Part shown: positions 48,191-56,971 of the stretch, piece by piece
How the letters are laid out: each line of letters begins with the position of its first letter
Numbering within the stretch: the first letter of the stretch is position 1
DNA from: Mesorhizobium sp.
GTDB lineage: Bacteria; Pseudomonadota; Alphaproteobacteria; Rhizobiales; Rhizobiaceae
Assembly: GCA_004017535.1 (NCBI GenBank)
Contig: SAJS01000005.1
Coordinates: 248,001 to 312,000, forward strand
Direction: 5' to 3'
DNA length: 64,000 bases
Made by a program: the position numbers and the translations under genes
The notes under the pieces: generated by a model
The model's input: only the letters and a program-made list of their open reading frames with translations
Database searches by the model: none
What the model was told of the DNA's origin: nothing

Positions 48191-49078
48191 TCAGCCCGGG
48201 CAGATCTCCGAAAACAACCAGTCGCGAAACGCCTTGACCTTGCGCTGGCGGATCGCCTCCGGCGGATAGACTAGATAGAAGCTCGACACCGCCTTCAGTG
48301 CGTGGTCGAACGGCCGCACCAGCCGGCCGGTGGCAAGGTCGGCGGAGACCAGCATGGTGCGGCCGAGCACCACGCCTTCGCCCTGCACTGCGGATTCCAC
48401 GGCGAAGGTGGCGGAATCGAAGGTCAGGCCGCTGTTGGGATCGACGCCTTCGACGCCGGCGCTGGCCAGCCACGCCGCCCAGTCGATGCGGTAGCCGTCG
48501 CGGATCAGCGTGTGATACCTGAGGTCCTCGGGCCGCTTCAGCGGATGCGGCCCTTCCAGCAGCTTCGGGCTGCAGACCGGAAACACCTCCTCGCCGGTGA
48601 GGAGTTCCGAGGTCAGCCCGTGATAGTGGCCGCCGCCATATCGTATGGCGACGTCGATGCCGTCGCCGCGGAAATTGGTTAGCCGGCCGGTGGTCGAGAC
48701 GCGCACGTCGATATCGCCATGCGAGCGGTGAAAACGGTAGAGCCGCGGCACCAGCCATTTGCCGGCAAACCCGTCCGACGTGCTGACGTTGAGCGTCGAG
48801 CCGGAGTGGCGCGAGGTCGCGGTCTGCGTCGCCAGCGCGAGCTGGTCGAGCGCCTCGCGCACGGCAACCGCATAAGGCTCGCCGACCGGTGTGAGCCGCA
48901 CCGAGCGCGTCGCGCGCTCGAAGAGCTGCACGCCGAGTTGATCCTCCAGATGTTTTATCGCCCGGCTGATCGCGCCATGCGTGAGGTTGAGCTCGTCGGC
49001 GGCCCTGGAAAAATTCAAATGCCGTGCGGCGGCCTCGAAGGCCGGCAAGGCGTTAAGCGGCGGCAGTCTGCGGGTCAT
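48191..49078 (-). CDS. LysR family regulator (GcvA-like)
   Basis: The product has 295 residues. The HTH reads LNALPAFEAAARHLNFSRAADELNLTHGAISRAIKHLEDQLGVQLFERATRSVRLT, typical of the GcvA/AmpR branch. The effector domain (about 90-295) has the type-2 periplasmic-binding fold. The T-N11-A palindrome nine bases upstream fits autoregulation. It is divergent from the VOC-SDR pair, which it probably activates. Confidence 0.93.
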   Translation of the reverse strand: MTRRLPPLNALPAFEAAARHLNFSRAADELNLTHGAISRAIKHLEDQLGVQLFERATRSVRLTPVGEPYAVAVREALDQLALATQTATSRHSGSTLNVSTSDGFAGKWLVPRLYRFHRSHGDIDVRVSTTGRLTNFRGDGIDVAIRYGGGHYHGLTSELLTGEEVFPVCSPKLLEGPHPLKRPEDLRYHTLIRDGYRIDWAAWLASAGVEGVDPNSGLTFDSATFAVESAVQGEGVVLGRTMLVSADLATGRLVRPFDHALKAVSSFYLVYPPEAIRQRKVKAFRDWLFSEICPG

Positions 49079-49087
49079 GGCGAAGCT

Positions 49088-49110
49088 ATTTGTGAGTTAT
49101 GGTAACAAAT
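49088..49110. promoter_or_regulatory. LysR-type T-N11-A operator
   Basis: ATTTGT and ACAAAT pair with an 11-base spacer, the standard LysR box geometry, between the LysR start and the divergent VOC gene. Confidence 0.75.
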
Positions 49111-49202
49111 ACTTGCCAAACTTTGGTTTGTCCGTCGAGCTTTTTCCAGCCAAAAATCCTCACAGAATTTGTGATCAAAACTCACCAACGTGCGAGGACG
49201 CC

Positions 49203-49664
49203 ATGGCCACCGTTCATCCCTTCCTCTGGTTCAACCTCGATGCCGAGGCCGCGCGGGATTTCTATCTGTCGGTCTTCAAGAACAGCCGCGCGCTCGGCGC
49301 GATCGAGTTCACCGACAAGCCGCATGCGATCTTCGACTTCGAGCTCGAAGGCCAGCGCTTTACCGCGCTCAACGCCGGCGGCGTGCCGCCTTTCAACGAG
49401 CGCATCTCGCTCTACATCGAGACAGGGGACCAGGAAGAGACCGACTATTTCTGGAGCGCGCTCACCGCCGGCGGCGGCTCGGAACAGCCCTGCGGCTGGC
49501 TGAAGGACAAGTTCGGCGTCTATTGGCAGGTCATCCCGGGCGAAGCCTTGCGGCTGATGAACGATCCGGACCGCGAAAAGGCCCACCGGGCGCGCCAGGC
49601 GATGTATTCGATGAAGAAGATCATCCTCGCCGACATCGCCGCCGCCCACGCCGGCCGCGCCTGA
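49203..49664 (+). CDS. VOC family PhnB-like protein (3-demethylubiquinone methyltransferase-like)
   Basis: The product has 153 residues of the VOC/PhnB type: HPFLWFNLDAEAARDFYLSVFKNSRALGAIEFTDKPHAIFDFELEGQRFTALNAG, then WLKDKFGVYWQVIPGEA. Families named after 3-demethylubiquinone methyltransferase mostly are misnomers, so I do not assign that reaction. It begins at ATG 49203 and is followed 32 bases later by the SDR gene. Confidence 0.87.
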   Translation: MATVHPFLWFNLDAEAARDFYLSVFKNSRALGAIEFTDKPHAIFDFELEGQRFTALNAGGVPPFNERISLYIETGDQEETDYFWSALTAGGGSEQPCGWLKDKFGVYWQVIPGEALRLMNDPDREKAHRARQAMYSMKKIILADIAAAHAGRA

Positions 49665-49696
49665 TTCAACTCATCACTGCAAGACGGAGAAAACCC

Positions 49697-50425
49697 ATGA
49701 CCAGTCTCACTGGAAAGAAGATCATCGTCGTCGGCGGCAGCTCCGGCATCGGCTTCGGCGTCGCGGCAGCCGCGCTGGAACACGGTGCGGAAGTCGTGAT
49801 CGTCGGCCGCTCCGAGGACAAGCTGAAGGCCACCGAAGAGCGGCTCGGGGCAGGACACGTGACAGGCATTGCCGCCGACGTGGCGAACGAGGCCGACGTG
49901 TCCCGCATGTTCGAGCAAGCCGGCGCCTTCGATCATCTGGTGGCGACGGCCGGCACGCCGCCGCCCAATTCTCCGATCGGCGAGACCGACATGGATTTCG
50001 TGCGCGGCTTCGTCGACGGCAAGCTGATCGGGTCGGTGATGCTTGCCAAGCATGCTGTGCGCAAATTGAGCAAAGGCGGCTCGATGATCTTCACCTCTGG
50101 CATCAACAAGGACCGCCCGCCGGTTCCGGGCGGCGCGGTGGTCGCGGCGGTCGCCGGTTCCTTCAGCTATTTCGCCCGGGCGCTGGCGCTGGAGCTCGCG
50201 CCCACCCGCGTCAACATCGTCTCGCCCGGCTGGGTCGACACCGAAATGTGGGATGAGATCGTCGGAGAAGCCAAGACGGGCTATTTCGAGCAGATGGGCG
50301 GCCGCATCCCGGCCGGCAGGATCGCCAGGCCCGCCGACATCGCGCCGGCCTATCTCTATCTCATGCAGAACGAATTCATGACCGGCGAGACGATCCACAT
50401 CGATGGTGGGCAAAGATTGGTGTGA
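49697..50425 (+). CDS. Short-chain dehydrogenase family protein lacking the YxxxK motif
   Basis: The product has 242 residues. The Rossmann motif VVGGSSGIGFGVA, DVANEAD, and the C-terminal PGWVDTEMW and FMTGETIHIDGGQRLV are classical SDR features. At the catalytic position the expected YxxxK is replaced (GGAVVAAVAGSFSYFARALALELA), although the serine-containing ITSGI strand is present as FTSGIN. Reduction through Tyr-Lys therefore seems impossible, and it belongs with atypical SDRs that may bind cofactor only. Likely co-regulated with the VOC gene by the LysR protein. Confidence 0.83.
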   Translation: MTSLTGKKIIVVGGSSGIGFGVAAAALEHGAEVVIVGRSEDKLKATEERLGAGHVTGIAADVANEADVSRMFEQAGAFDHLVATAGTPPPNSPIGETDMDFVRGFVDGKLIGSVMLAKHAVRKLSKGGSMIFTSGINKDRPPVPGGAVVAAVAGSFSYFARALALELAPTRVNIVSPGWVDTEMWDEIVGEAKTGYFEQMGGRIPAGRIARPADIAPAYLYLMQNEFMTGETIHIDGGQRLV

Positions 50426-50580
50426 GCGGGAGGGCCGGGCCTCTGTCTGAGGATCCGACTCCGCCATCGCCGTCCATCAGTGCCGGCTTCGCCAGATCCT
50501 CGCTGAACGTAGCGTTTCCGGCGCAACGCTATATACATGACGTTCGAATGAGCAGTGCCTCCGCCTCGTCGAGGAATGCC

Positions 50581-50910
50581 ATGCGAAGGGTCATCGTCAC
50601 CGCCATCTGCGTTGCCGCCGCGACAGGCGCCGACGCCCATGACTGGTACCAAAACAAGGTCGATCCGGTAACGAACTTCAAATGCTGCGGCGGCACGGAT
50701 TGCCGCCCAATCCCGGAATCCTCGGTGCAGTCCAGGGCAGACGGCGGCTATGTCTATCTGCCCGAGGGCTTCAACATCCCTCGAGATCGCGTGCAGGAAT
50801 CCCCGGACGGCCGATACCATATCTGCGAGAACAGATACGTCATCACCAACCAGCCCTATCTGCGCTGCTTCTTCGCGCCGCGGCTCAAAGTCTCGCGGTT
50901 GCTGCGCTGA
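50581..50910 (+). CDS. Small exported protein with four cysteines
   Basis: The product has 109 residues. A short signal peptide (MRRVIVTAICVAAATGADA) precedes HDWYQNKVDPVTNFKCCGGTDCRPIPES, and a second part ends HICENRYVITNQPYLRCFFAP. The cysteines (two adjacent, one at CRP, one at HICE, one at RCF) suggest disulphides and possibly a haem- or metal-binding fold. I recall similar short rhizobial secreted proteins of unknown function. ATG 50581 gives the leader. Confidence 0.75.
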   Translation: MRRVIVTAICVAAATGADAHDWYQNKVDPVTNFKCCGGTDCRPIPESSVQSRADGGYVYLPEGFNIPRDRVQESPDGRYHICENRYVITNQPYLRCFFAPRLKVSRLLR

Positions 50911-50968
50911 CCGGATGACCCTCGACCCCGCGCCGTACCGGAAATCGTCATCGCCAGCGGGTGAGCAT

Positions 50969-51715
50969 TCACTTTCGCGCGAAGCTGAAAGCGAAATGGC
51001 TGCCGCGATGATAGACGGCGGCATGGACGACCGGGGTTCCGGTCCCGTCGAAACAGGTCTCCGTAATGAGCAGGGCTGGCCCGAAGTCGCGCAGGTCGTT
51101 TCGCTGCACGATCTCGTCCGGCAGCGTCACGGCTGCAACCGAAGCGGCCGACATGCGCGGCTGATGGCGGTATCTTTCCAGCAGCGCGAGCAGCGAGCCG
51201 CTCCATTCGATGTCGAAGAGGCGGCCCGGCAAAAGGCCCCTCGGCACATAGTCCAGTGAATAGATGAGGGGCAGATCATTGTGCAGCCGCAGCCGTTCAA
51301 GTCGGATGACGCGCTCTCCATCCGCCAACCGTAGTTGCTGCTGGATCAATGGAGCAGGCGTTTCCTCGGCAATGGAAAGAACCTTGTTGACGGTGTCGTA
51401 GCCATAGTGGCGCGCCATGTCGGTCACGCTTTCGAATACCGTGATGGGACGGTCGACCTGGACGGCGGAATTCGCGGTGACGAAGCGGCCGAGACCATGG
51501 GTGACGGAGATGACGCCGTCTTGTTCGAGAAGCTTCAGCGCCTCGCGCAGCGCAGGGCGCGAGATGCGGAAGCGCTGCGTCAGCTGGGATTCCGTTGGCA
51601 GCCGGTCTCCGGGCTTGAGCCCTTCGGTCCTGATGAGGTCGGCCAAGCGGTCGCGGAGCTGGACCGCCAATGTGCGCGCATCGCGAAGCGGTTCGTCCAA
51701 GTCCCTCTTCCCCAT
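50969..51715 (-). CDS. GntR family regulator with UTRA domain (FrlR/HutC-like)
   Basis: The product has 248 residues. The winged HTH is at about 10-75: LIRTEGLKPGDRLPTESQLTQRFRISRPALREALKLLEQDGVISVTHGLGRFV. The C-terminal UTRA domain (about 95-245) binds a small effector, often a sugar phosphate. It is divergent from the frlB-like gene across the palindrome at 51852-51870. FrlR of other bacteria is of this type, so a fructosamine-6-phosphate effector is plausible but inferred. Confidence 0.9.
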   Translation of the reverse strand: MGKRDLDEPLRDARTLAVQLRDRLADLIRTEGLKPGDRLPTESQLTQRFRISRPALREALKLLEQDGVISVTHGLGRFVTANSAVQVDRPITVFESVTDMARHYGYDTVNKVLSIAEETPAPLIQQQLRLADGERVIRLERLRLHNDLPLIYSLDYVPRGLLPGRLFDIEWSGSLLALLERYRHQPRMSAASVAAVTLPDEIVQRNDLRDFGPALLITETCFDGTGTPVVHAAVYHRGSHFAFSFARK

Positions 51716-51851
51716 TGTGCCAATTCTCCCTTTGTTGTCCGACAATCGCGCCCAGGTCAAGCGGAGGCAGGCCGTGGCGATCTCGTGGCAGATAGGAAGA
51801 GGGCCGAGACCCGATCCGCAAAATTTGTCTTGAAATGTGCTTGCCAAGATG

Positions 51852-51870
51852 TCAGTTGTCTTACAACTGA
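51852..51870. promoter_or_regulatory. GntR operator between gntR and frlB-like gene
   Basis: TCAGTTGT (51852-51859) and ACAACTGA (51863-51870) pair exactly around a three-base centre. It sits 16 bases before the frlB-like start, where a repressor would block transcription. A similar half appears upstream of the binding-protein gene. Confidence 0.75.
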
Positions 51871-51886
51871 ACAACTCGAGGGAACA

Positions 51887-52900
51887 ATGCTCAATTTCGA
51901 CGAAGCCCGGTTTGTGCGCATCCAAGCGGGGGCAGTGGCCTTGCGCGAGCGCATTGAAGCTGTTGTGGCGCAGTGCCTCGCCGCCGGGGCGCAAAACATC
52001 TTCTTTCTCGGCACCGGCGGTGCGGCGATCCTGATGCATCCAGCCGCGCAATTGCTGCAACGCCGATCCCGCTTCCCGGCCCTTATTGACATTACCGCCG
52101 AGCTTCAGCTTGCCCAATCCGTTCACCTGACCGACAAATCGATCGTCGTGTTGCCTTCGCTCTCCGGCACGACCAAGGAAAGCGTGGCGCTGCTGTCGAG
52201 GATCAAGGAAGTCGGAGCGACGGTGATCGCGCTGGTCGGACATGAGGAGACGCCCCTCGGCAAGGGTGGGGACCATGTCTTCGTCAACTTCGCCGAGGAC
52301 GACACGTCCTGCGAATCTTTCTATCTCCAGTCGCTCTTCATCGCGCTTGCGGTGCTGAAGCATCGCGGTGAGCTCGCCGAATCCGAACGGATACTCGCCG
52401 AACTGGAGCAGATGCCGTCACTGCTGCTCGGGGTAAAGCGGAGCTATGAAAAGGAAGCGGCCGGTTTGGCCCAAACACTGGCCGCCTCCGACTATCACAT
52501 CATAACCGGCGCCGGGAACGTCTGGCCGCAGGCCTGGTATTACGGCATGTGCATCCTGGAGGAGATGCAGTGGATCCGCACCCGCCCGGTGCATGCTTCT
52601 GACTTTTTCCATGGCACGCTGGAACTGGTGGACAAAGACGTCAGCGTGGTGCTCTTCAAGGGTGAAGACAGCGCGCGGCCGCTGGCCGATCGCGTCGCGA
52701 AATTCGCCCCTGCCTATACGGACAAGTTGACGGTGCTCGACACCGCCCGTTTTGAACTGCCCGGCATTTCGCCGGATGTGCGCGCGCTGGTTTCACCGAT
52801 CGTGCTCGCGACAGCGCTCGAACGGGTCAGCGCTCATCTCGAGGTGATCCGCAACCACCCGCTTACCACGCGCCGCTACTACAAGCGCGTTGCCTATTGA
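51887..52900 (+). CDS. SIS domain protein, FrlB-like fructosamine-6-phosphate deglycase
   Basis: The product has 337 residues, with two SIS domains. The first has NIFFLGTGGAAILMHPAAQLL and VVLPSLSGTTKESVALLSRIKEVGATVIALVGHEET; the second has ITGAGNVWPQAWYYGMCILEEMQWIRTRPVHASDFFHGTLELVD, in which E and H resemble FrlB and GlmS isomerase sites. FrlB splits fructoselysine-6-phosphate into glucose-6-phosphate and lysine. The adjacent PfkB kinase would make the substrate. A related glucoselysine or other fructosamine substrate is possible. Confidence 0.8.
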   Translation: MLNFDEARFVRIQAGAVALRERIEAVVAQCLAAGAQNIFFLGTGGAAILMHPAAQLLQRRSRFPALIDITAELQLAQSVHLTDKSIVVLPSLSGTTKESVALLSRIKEVGATVIALVGHEETPLGKGGDHVFVNFAEDDTSCESFYLQSLFIALAVLKHRGELAESERILAELEQMPSLLLGVKRSYEKEAAGLAQTLAASDYHIITGAGNVWPQAWYYGMCILEEMQWIRTRPVHASDFFHGTLELVDKDVSVVLFKGEDSARPLADRVAKFAPAYTDKLTVLDTARFELPGISPDVRALVSPIVLATALERVSAHLEVIRNHPLTTRRYYKRVAY

Positions 52901-52941
52901 GCTAAGCCCTCGGGCCGGCACCTTATCGGGTAGCGCGGGAT

Positions 52942-53754
52942 ATGAGCAGCTTTCGATTTGCCGCGGTCGGCGACAACTGTATCGATCGCCTCGGAGCGCC
53001 GATCGGCCGCTCGCTGGTCGGCGGCAACGCCCTCAACGTTGCCGTCCAACTCGCCCGGCTTGGCCACGACAGCTTCTATTTCGGTGCCGTGGGCTGCGAC
53101 GCCGACGGCGAACGCACCCGCGCCGAACTTGCAGCCAATCGGGTAGCCGTCGAGCACCTGCGCGCAGGCCAGGGCAGCACCGCCTCCACGGACATCAAAG
53201 TCTTGCCGTCCGGCGAGCGTCTGATCGCCGCCGAGGATTTCGGCGCCTGCGCCGGTTATGCGCCGGACCAGGCCGAACTGGCGATCTTGAGGGCGATGGA
53301 TCACGTCCATATCGGTTGGCTGGACGATGGCGGCGCCTTGCGCAGGCACCTGTCGCGGGCAGGCGTCAGCGTCTCGCAGGACATCTCGGTCAACGCCGAT
53401 CCCGCCGATCTCGGTGTGGAGGGTTTGAGGATAGTTTTCTGCTCGACCGAGCAACGTCGCGCCGCGGCGGAAGCGATGGCGGCGGATCTCCTGTCGCGCG
53501 GCGCAGGCTGCGCTGTCGTCATGCGCGGTGCCGAGGGGTCGATGGCGCTGACGGCCCGCGAGCGCGCCGAGACAGGCATCCGCCCGGTCGAGGTCCTCGA
53601 CACGACCGGCGCCGGCGACAGTTTCATCGCCGGTTTTCTGCATGCATGGTTGGCCAGGAAGCCGCTCTTGCAATGCCTCGAAAGCGGCCGCGATCATGCT
53701 GCTCTGGCCTGCCGCCATCTCGGCGGCTTTCCCCAGGCGGGGATGCCGCATTGA
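52942..53754 (+). CDS. PfkB family sugar kinase, FrlD-like
   Basis: The product has 270 residues of the ribokinase/PfkB fold: FAAVGDNCIDRLGAPIGRSLVGGNALNVAVQLARLGHDSFYFGAVGCDADGERTR at the N-terminus, where GGNALN is the substrate-binding lid region, and VLDTTGAGDSFIAGFLHAWL at the C-terminus with the catalytic base DTTGAGDS. FrlD phosphorylates fructoselysine; the partner FrlB-like gene lies 41 bases upstream. The start is ATG 52942. Confidence 0.85.
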   Translation: MSSFRFAAVGDNCIDRLGAPIGRSLVGGNALNVAVQLARLGHDSFYFGAVGCDADGERTRAELAANRVAVEHLRAGQGSTASTDIKVLPSGERLIAAEDFGACAGYAPDQAELAILRAMDHVHIGWLDDGGALRRHLSRAGVSVSQDISVNADPADLGVEGLRIVFCSTEQRRAAAEAMAADLLSRGAGCAVVMRGAEGSMALTARERAETGIRPVEVLDTTGAGDSFIAGFLHAWLARKPLLQCLESGRDHAALACRHLGGFPQAGMPH

Positions 53755-53757
53755 AGC

Positions 53758-54729
53758 TCAGCGTTTGAGTGAGCGGCCGAACCGTTCCTCGATGCGGGAC
53801 TGCAGGAATTCGAGCCCAATGGACAAAAGCCAATAGATCATCGAGGCGGTGATCAGCATCTCGATATGCCGGAACTCTGTCTGGCCCTGCGTGCGCGCAA
53901 GGTACATGATCTCCCAGACGCCAACCACCGAAACCAGGGAGGAATCCTTCAGCATTGCGATGAACTGATTGCCGGTCGGCGGCACGATGACCCGCATCGC
54001 CTGTGGCAGGATCACCAGAAACATCGTTTGGTTGGGGCTAAGGCCAAGCGCAGTGGCGCCTTCCGTCTGACCCCTTGGAATGCTTTCGATGCCGGCGCGG
54101 AAGATCTCGGTCATATACGCGCCGTAGCAAAGGGACAGCGCCATGATCCCGGCAGGCACGGCCCCGATCACATAGCCGACCTGCGGCAGCCCGAGATATA
54201 TGATGTAGATCTGCATCAGCAGCGGCAGACCGCGAAACAGCGAGGTGTAGAAGGTCGCCAGCCCATAGACAGTGCCGTTCTTGGAAAGCTTGGCTATGGC
54301 GCCGATGAAGGCGATGACCGTGGCGATGGCGATCGAAATGGCGGAAATGTAGAGCGTGGTCACCACGCCCTGCGAAATGAGGAAACCGATCTTCCTCGCG
54401 ATGAACGAAAAGGACAGATCGAACGAATAGAAGAACAGCATCAGCAGCACGAACAGCTCGATCCATACGGCCACGATCTGCTGCTTGCGCCCGAGTTGCT
54501 GCAGCGCTTTCCAGTTAACGGCCACGATCAGCGCGATCAGCACCGCCGAGACGCCTCGCGCCACCACGGGGTTGGCCGCAAGCCATTCGATCGAGCCCGG
54601 GATGAGCTTGCCGATCCAATCGGCCTTGATGCCAAGACCGTAGAGGCCCGCGGCGAAAGCGGCGAGCGCCAGCCACACGCCGATGCGCCGCGCGGCGTCC
54701 GGATAATTGAGCAGCAGTCTGCCGATCAC
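53758..54729 (-). CDS. Amino-acid ABC transporter permease (HisM/GlnP type)
   Basis: The product has 323 residues. About 110 N-terminal residues hold extra helices, then the permease core has VVTTLYISAISIAIATVIAFIGAIAKLSKNG, YTSLFRGLPLLMQIYIIYLGL and the cytoplasmic EAA-like loop EGATALGLSPNQTMFLVILPQAMRVIVPPTGNQ. This is the polar amino acid permease family, where the same protein can form both halves of the pore. It is the third minus-strand gene of the operon. The ATP-binding subunit is not in this window. Confidence 0.9.
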   Translation of the reverse strand: MIGRLLLNYPDAARRIGVWLALAAFAAGLYGLGIKADWIGKLIPGSIEWLAANPVVARGVSAVLIALIVAVNWKALQQLGRKQQIVAVWIELFVLLMLFFYSFDLSFSFIARKIGFLISQGVVTTLYISAISIAIATVIAFIGAIAKLSKNGTVYGLATFYTSLFRGLPLLMQIYIIYLGLPQVGYVIGAVPAGIMALSLCYGAYMTEIFRAGIESIPRGQTEGATALGLSPNQTMFLVILPQAMRVIVPPTGNQFIAMLKDSSLVSVVGVWEIMYLARTQGQTEFRHIEMLITASMIYWLLSIGLEFLQSRIEERFGRSLKR

Positions 54730-54748
54730 CTGTCGATATCCCTTCTGG

Positions 54749-56029
54749 TCAGTGGGGGCGTTCCCGCCACCAATCTTGCGCCTGCAGCTTCCAATAGGTG
54801 AGTTGCGCCGCGGCGAGCCCCACCGGTCCGCCCGCCCAGGCCAGTCCGAACGGCGCGAACAGACGGTAGCGGTCGGACTGGCCGAGTATCGCCTCGGCGA
54901 CCACCTTGCCGGCTAAGGCCGTCGTGTTGATGCCGTGGCCGCCAAACGCCGTCAGATACCAGACGCCTGGCTGCAGTTCCCCGACCTGGGGCATCAGGTG
55001 GCGGGCGTAGGCCATCAGTCCCGACCATGCGAGTTCGGTCCTGAGCGTAGCGAGTTGGGGGTAGGTTCCAACCATCTCCCGGCGCAACTCCCTGGCCAGC
55101 GCCGCGGGCGAAGCGGCCCGGGTGGTGATGCGCCCACCCCAGAGCAGCCGCTTTCCATCTTCCACGACGCGGTAGTAGTCGCCGGCCCTGCGGTTGTCGC
55201 CGACGGCGTCCGTCGTCGCGATGGCGCTGGCGATGAGTTCGGGAGCCTCCTCGCTCAGCATCACGTAGGTCGCAATCGGCAGGACGGCCCGCTTCAGCCG
55301 GCCGACCAGCGGTCCCGTGTAGCCGCCTGTGGCAAACACCGCTTGCCGCGCGCGCACTTCGCCGCTTGCGGTGCGTATGGTCTTTTTCGGGCCGTCGAGC
55401 CTGGCCTCGATCGCGCTGGAGCCCTCGTGAATTCTGCCGCCCAGCCGCTCGATCTCGACGCCGACGGCGCGCAGATAGTTGAGCGGATGCATGTGGAAGG
55501 CGCTGGCATCGCGCAGGCCTTGGTAGTAGCGGTCGGAATGCAGCAGCGCGCGCACCTGGTCGCGCTCAAGATAGTCGAGCGGATAGTCGAAATCCCGGGC
55601 GAGCCTCTCGGCATGCGCCTTCAGTTCGGCACCGCCGTCATGGCGCAGCACGCTCATGATCCCGGGGCGAGGCTTCGCAGCCGTGATGTCGAGATCTCTG
55701 ATCGTTTGTCGCACGAAATCGACGCCCTCGATCGACAGCCGGTGCAGCTCTTGTGCCGCCGCGGCGCCGGCCATCGCGGCGATCTTGTCGCTGCCGGTCG
55801 CGAAGCCGGGACTGACGAAGCCTCCGTTGCGGCCAGAGGCGCCGAAGCCGATGCTCTCGGCTTCGAGCAGCACGACCTGCTCTCCGGCGCGCGCTAGCTG
55901 CAGCGCCGTCGTCAGACCGGCCAGTCCGCCGCCGACAACGACTGTGTCGCATTCGGCGGGCCCTGCGAGCGGTGGTCTGACCTTCTCGTCGGCAAGGGTG
56001 CGGCGATAATAGGTGTCGGGATAGCTCAT
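54749..56029 (-). CDS. DAO-family FAD-dependent oxidoreductase (PuuB/OrdL-like)
   Basis: The product has 426 residues. The dinucleotide motif TVVVGGGLAGLTTALQLARAGE is followed by IGFGASGRNGGFVSPGFATG, a hallmark of the OrdL/PuuB group, then DYYRVVEDGKRLLWGGRITT and the C-terminal GLMAYARHLMPQVGEL and AFGGHGINTTALAGK. The family includes gamma-glutamylputrescine oxidase, D-amino acid and sarcosine oxidases and Amadoriase-like enzymes. With transport genes and an FrlB-FrlD pair beside it, oxidation of a fructosyl amino acid is a reasonable guess. It is not proven. Confidence 0.85.
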   Translation of the reverse strand: MSYPDTYYRRTLADEKVRPPLAGPAECDTVVVGGGLAGLTTALQLARAGEQVVLLEAESIGFGASGRNGGFVSPGFATGSDKIAAMAGAAAAQELHRLSIEGVDFVRQTIRDLDITAAKPRPGIMSVLRHDGGAELKAHAERLARDFDYPLDYLERDQVRALLHSDRYYQGLRDASAFHMHPLNYLRAVGVEIERLGGRIHEGSSAIEARLDGPKKTIRTASGEVRARQAVFATGGYTGPLVGRLKRAVLPIATYVMLSEEAPELIASAIATTDAVGDNRRAGDYYRVVEDGKRLLWGGRITTRAASPAALARELRREMVGTYPQLATLRTELAWSGLMAYARHLMPQVGELQPGVWYLTAFGGHGINTTALAGKVVAEAILGQSDRYRLFAPFGLAWAGGPVGLAAAQLTYWKLQAQDWWRERPH

Positions 56030-56080
56030 GACGGGTTCTGATGGAAGCAGGCGGTCTTGAGAGGCCGCCCGCGATGAGCG

Positions 56081-56908
56081 TCAATCGGCGCTGTAGTTCT
56101 TGCCGTACCACTTGGTGGTCAGCGTGGCGAGCGTGCCGTCTTTTTTCATCTGGTCGATGATGCCGCCGATCTTGGTGGTCCACTCGGCGTCGCCCTTGTC
56201 CGCGATCACTACCAGCGGCTCGCGAAACGCGTAGTCACCGGGCAGGATGCGCAGCGGATAACCGTTCTTGATGGCGTTTTGAGCGGTCTGCTCGGGCGCG
56301 ATGACTGCGTCGAGCCGCACCCCGTCCCCCAATCTCAGATCGTCGAAGGGCAGCATGGAATCGGCGAAAGTCCGGATCTCGCCCGGCTGCAGCTTGTATT
56401 GGATCGGCGGAAGGCCGGGGGCATCGATCTCCAATTGGCGGCGGATGAAATCTTCCGAGGTGGTGGCGGTCTCGACGCCGATGACCTTGCCGTTCAGATC
56501 GTCCACGGACTTCGCCTTGCTGTCTTTGTGGACCACATAAACATAGGGGCTGTAATAATAGATGCCGGCGAAATCGATCACCTTGGATCGGGCCTTGGTT
56601 GGCGTCACCGAGCCAACGCCAAGATCATAGCGGCCTTGCCAGTGGCCTCCGGTCATGGTTGCCCAATCGGGCGTCTCGAAGCTGACTTCGACGCCCAGGC
56701 GCTTGGCGATCTCTTTGGAGACGTCGATATCGAAGCCGACCAACTGGTTGCTTTCGTCGAGAAAGCTCTGCGGCGGCCAGCCGCTGTTGGTCGCAACCAC
56801 CATGGCCTTCTTGGATGTGACGCGATCGAGCGTCTCTCCCGCCCACGCCGCCGACGCGAATGCGAGCGCGCCGGCAGCCAGCGCGAAACAAGCGATAAAT
56901 CTCCTCAC
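56081..56908 (-). CDS. Amino-acid ABC transporter substrate-binding protein
   Basis: The product has 275 residues. A signal peptide (VRRFIACFALAAGALAFASAAWA) is followed by a type-2 periplasmic binding protein fold: LVGFDIDVSKEIAKRLGVEVSFETPDW, DLGVGSVTPTKARSKVIDFAGIYYY and DALIAP-type hinge positions. The start is GTG 56908 with GGGAGG five bases upstream. It is the first gene of the transport operon; the ligand is unknown but expected to be an amino-acid conjugate. Confidence 0.9.
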   Translation of the reverse strand: MRRFIACFALAAGALAFASAAWAGETLDRVTSKKAMVVATNSGWPPQSFLDESNQLVGFDIDVSKEIAKRLGVEVSFETPDWATMTGGHWQGRYDLGVGSVTPTKARSKVIDFAGIYYYSPYVYVVHKDSKAKSVDDLNGKVIGVETATTSEDFIRRQLEIDAPGLPPIQYKLQPGEIRTFADSMLPFDDLRLGDGVRLDAVIAPEQTAQNAIKNGYPLRILPGDYAFREPLVVIADKGDAEWTTKIGGIIDQMKKDGTLATLTTKWYGKNYSAD

Positions 56909-56931
56909 GAAACCTCCCTCTCGTATGTAAG

Positions 56932-56943
56932 ATGTCTGACAAC
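56932..56943. promoter_or_regulatory. Candidate second GntR site upstream of the binding-protein gene
   Basis: ATGTCTGACAAC matches nine of twelve bases of TTGTAAGACAAC, the reverse reading of the gntR-frlB operator. It lies 24 bases before the GTG start and overlaps an imperfect palindrome TGTAAGA/TCTGACA. Confidence 0.5.
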
Positions 56944-56971
56944 GCAACTTGTCCGTAAGCGAGAGGGTTAG

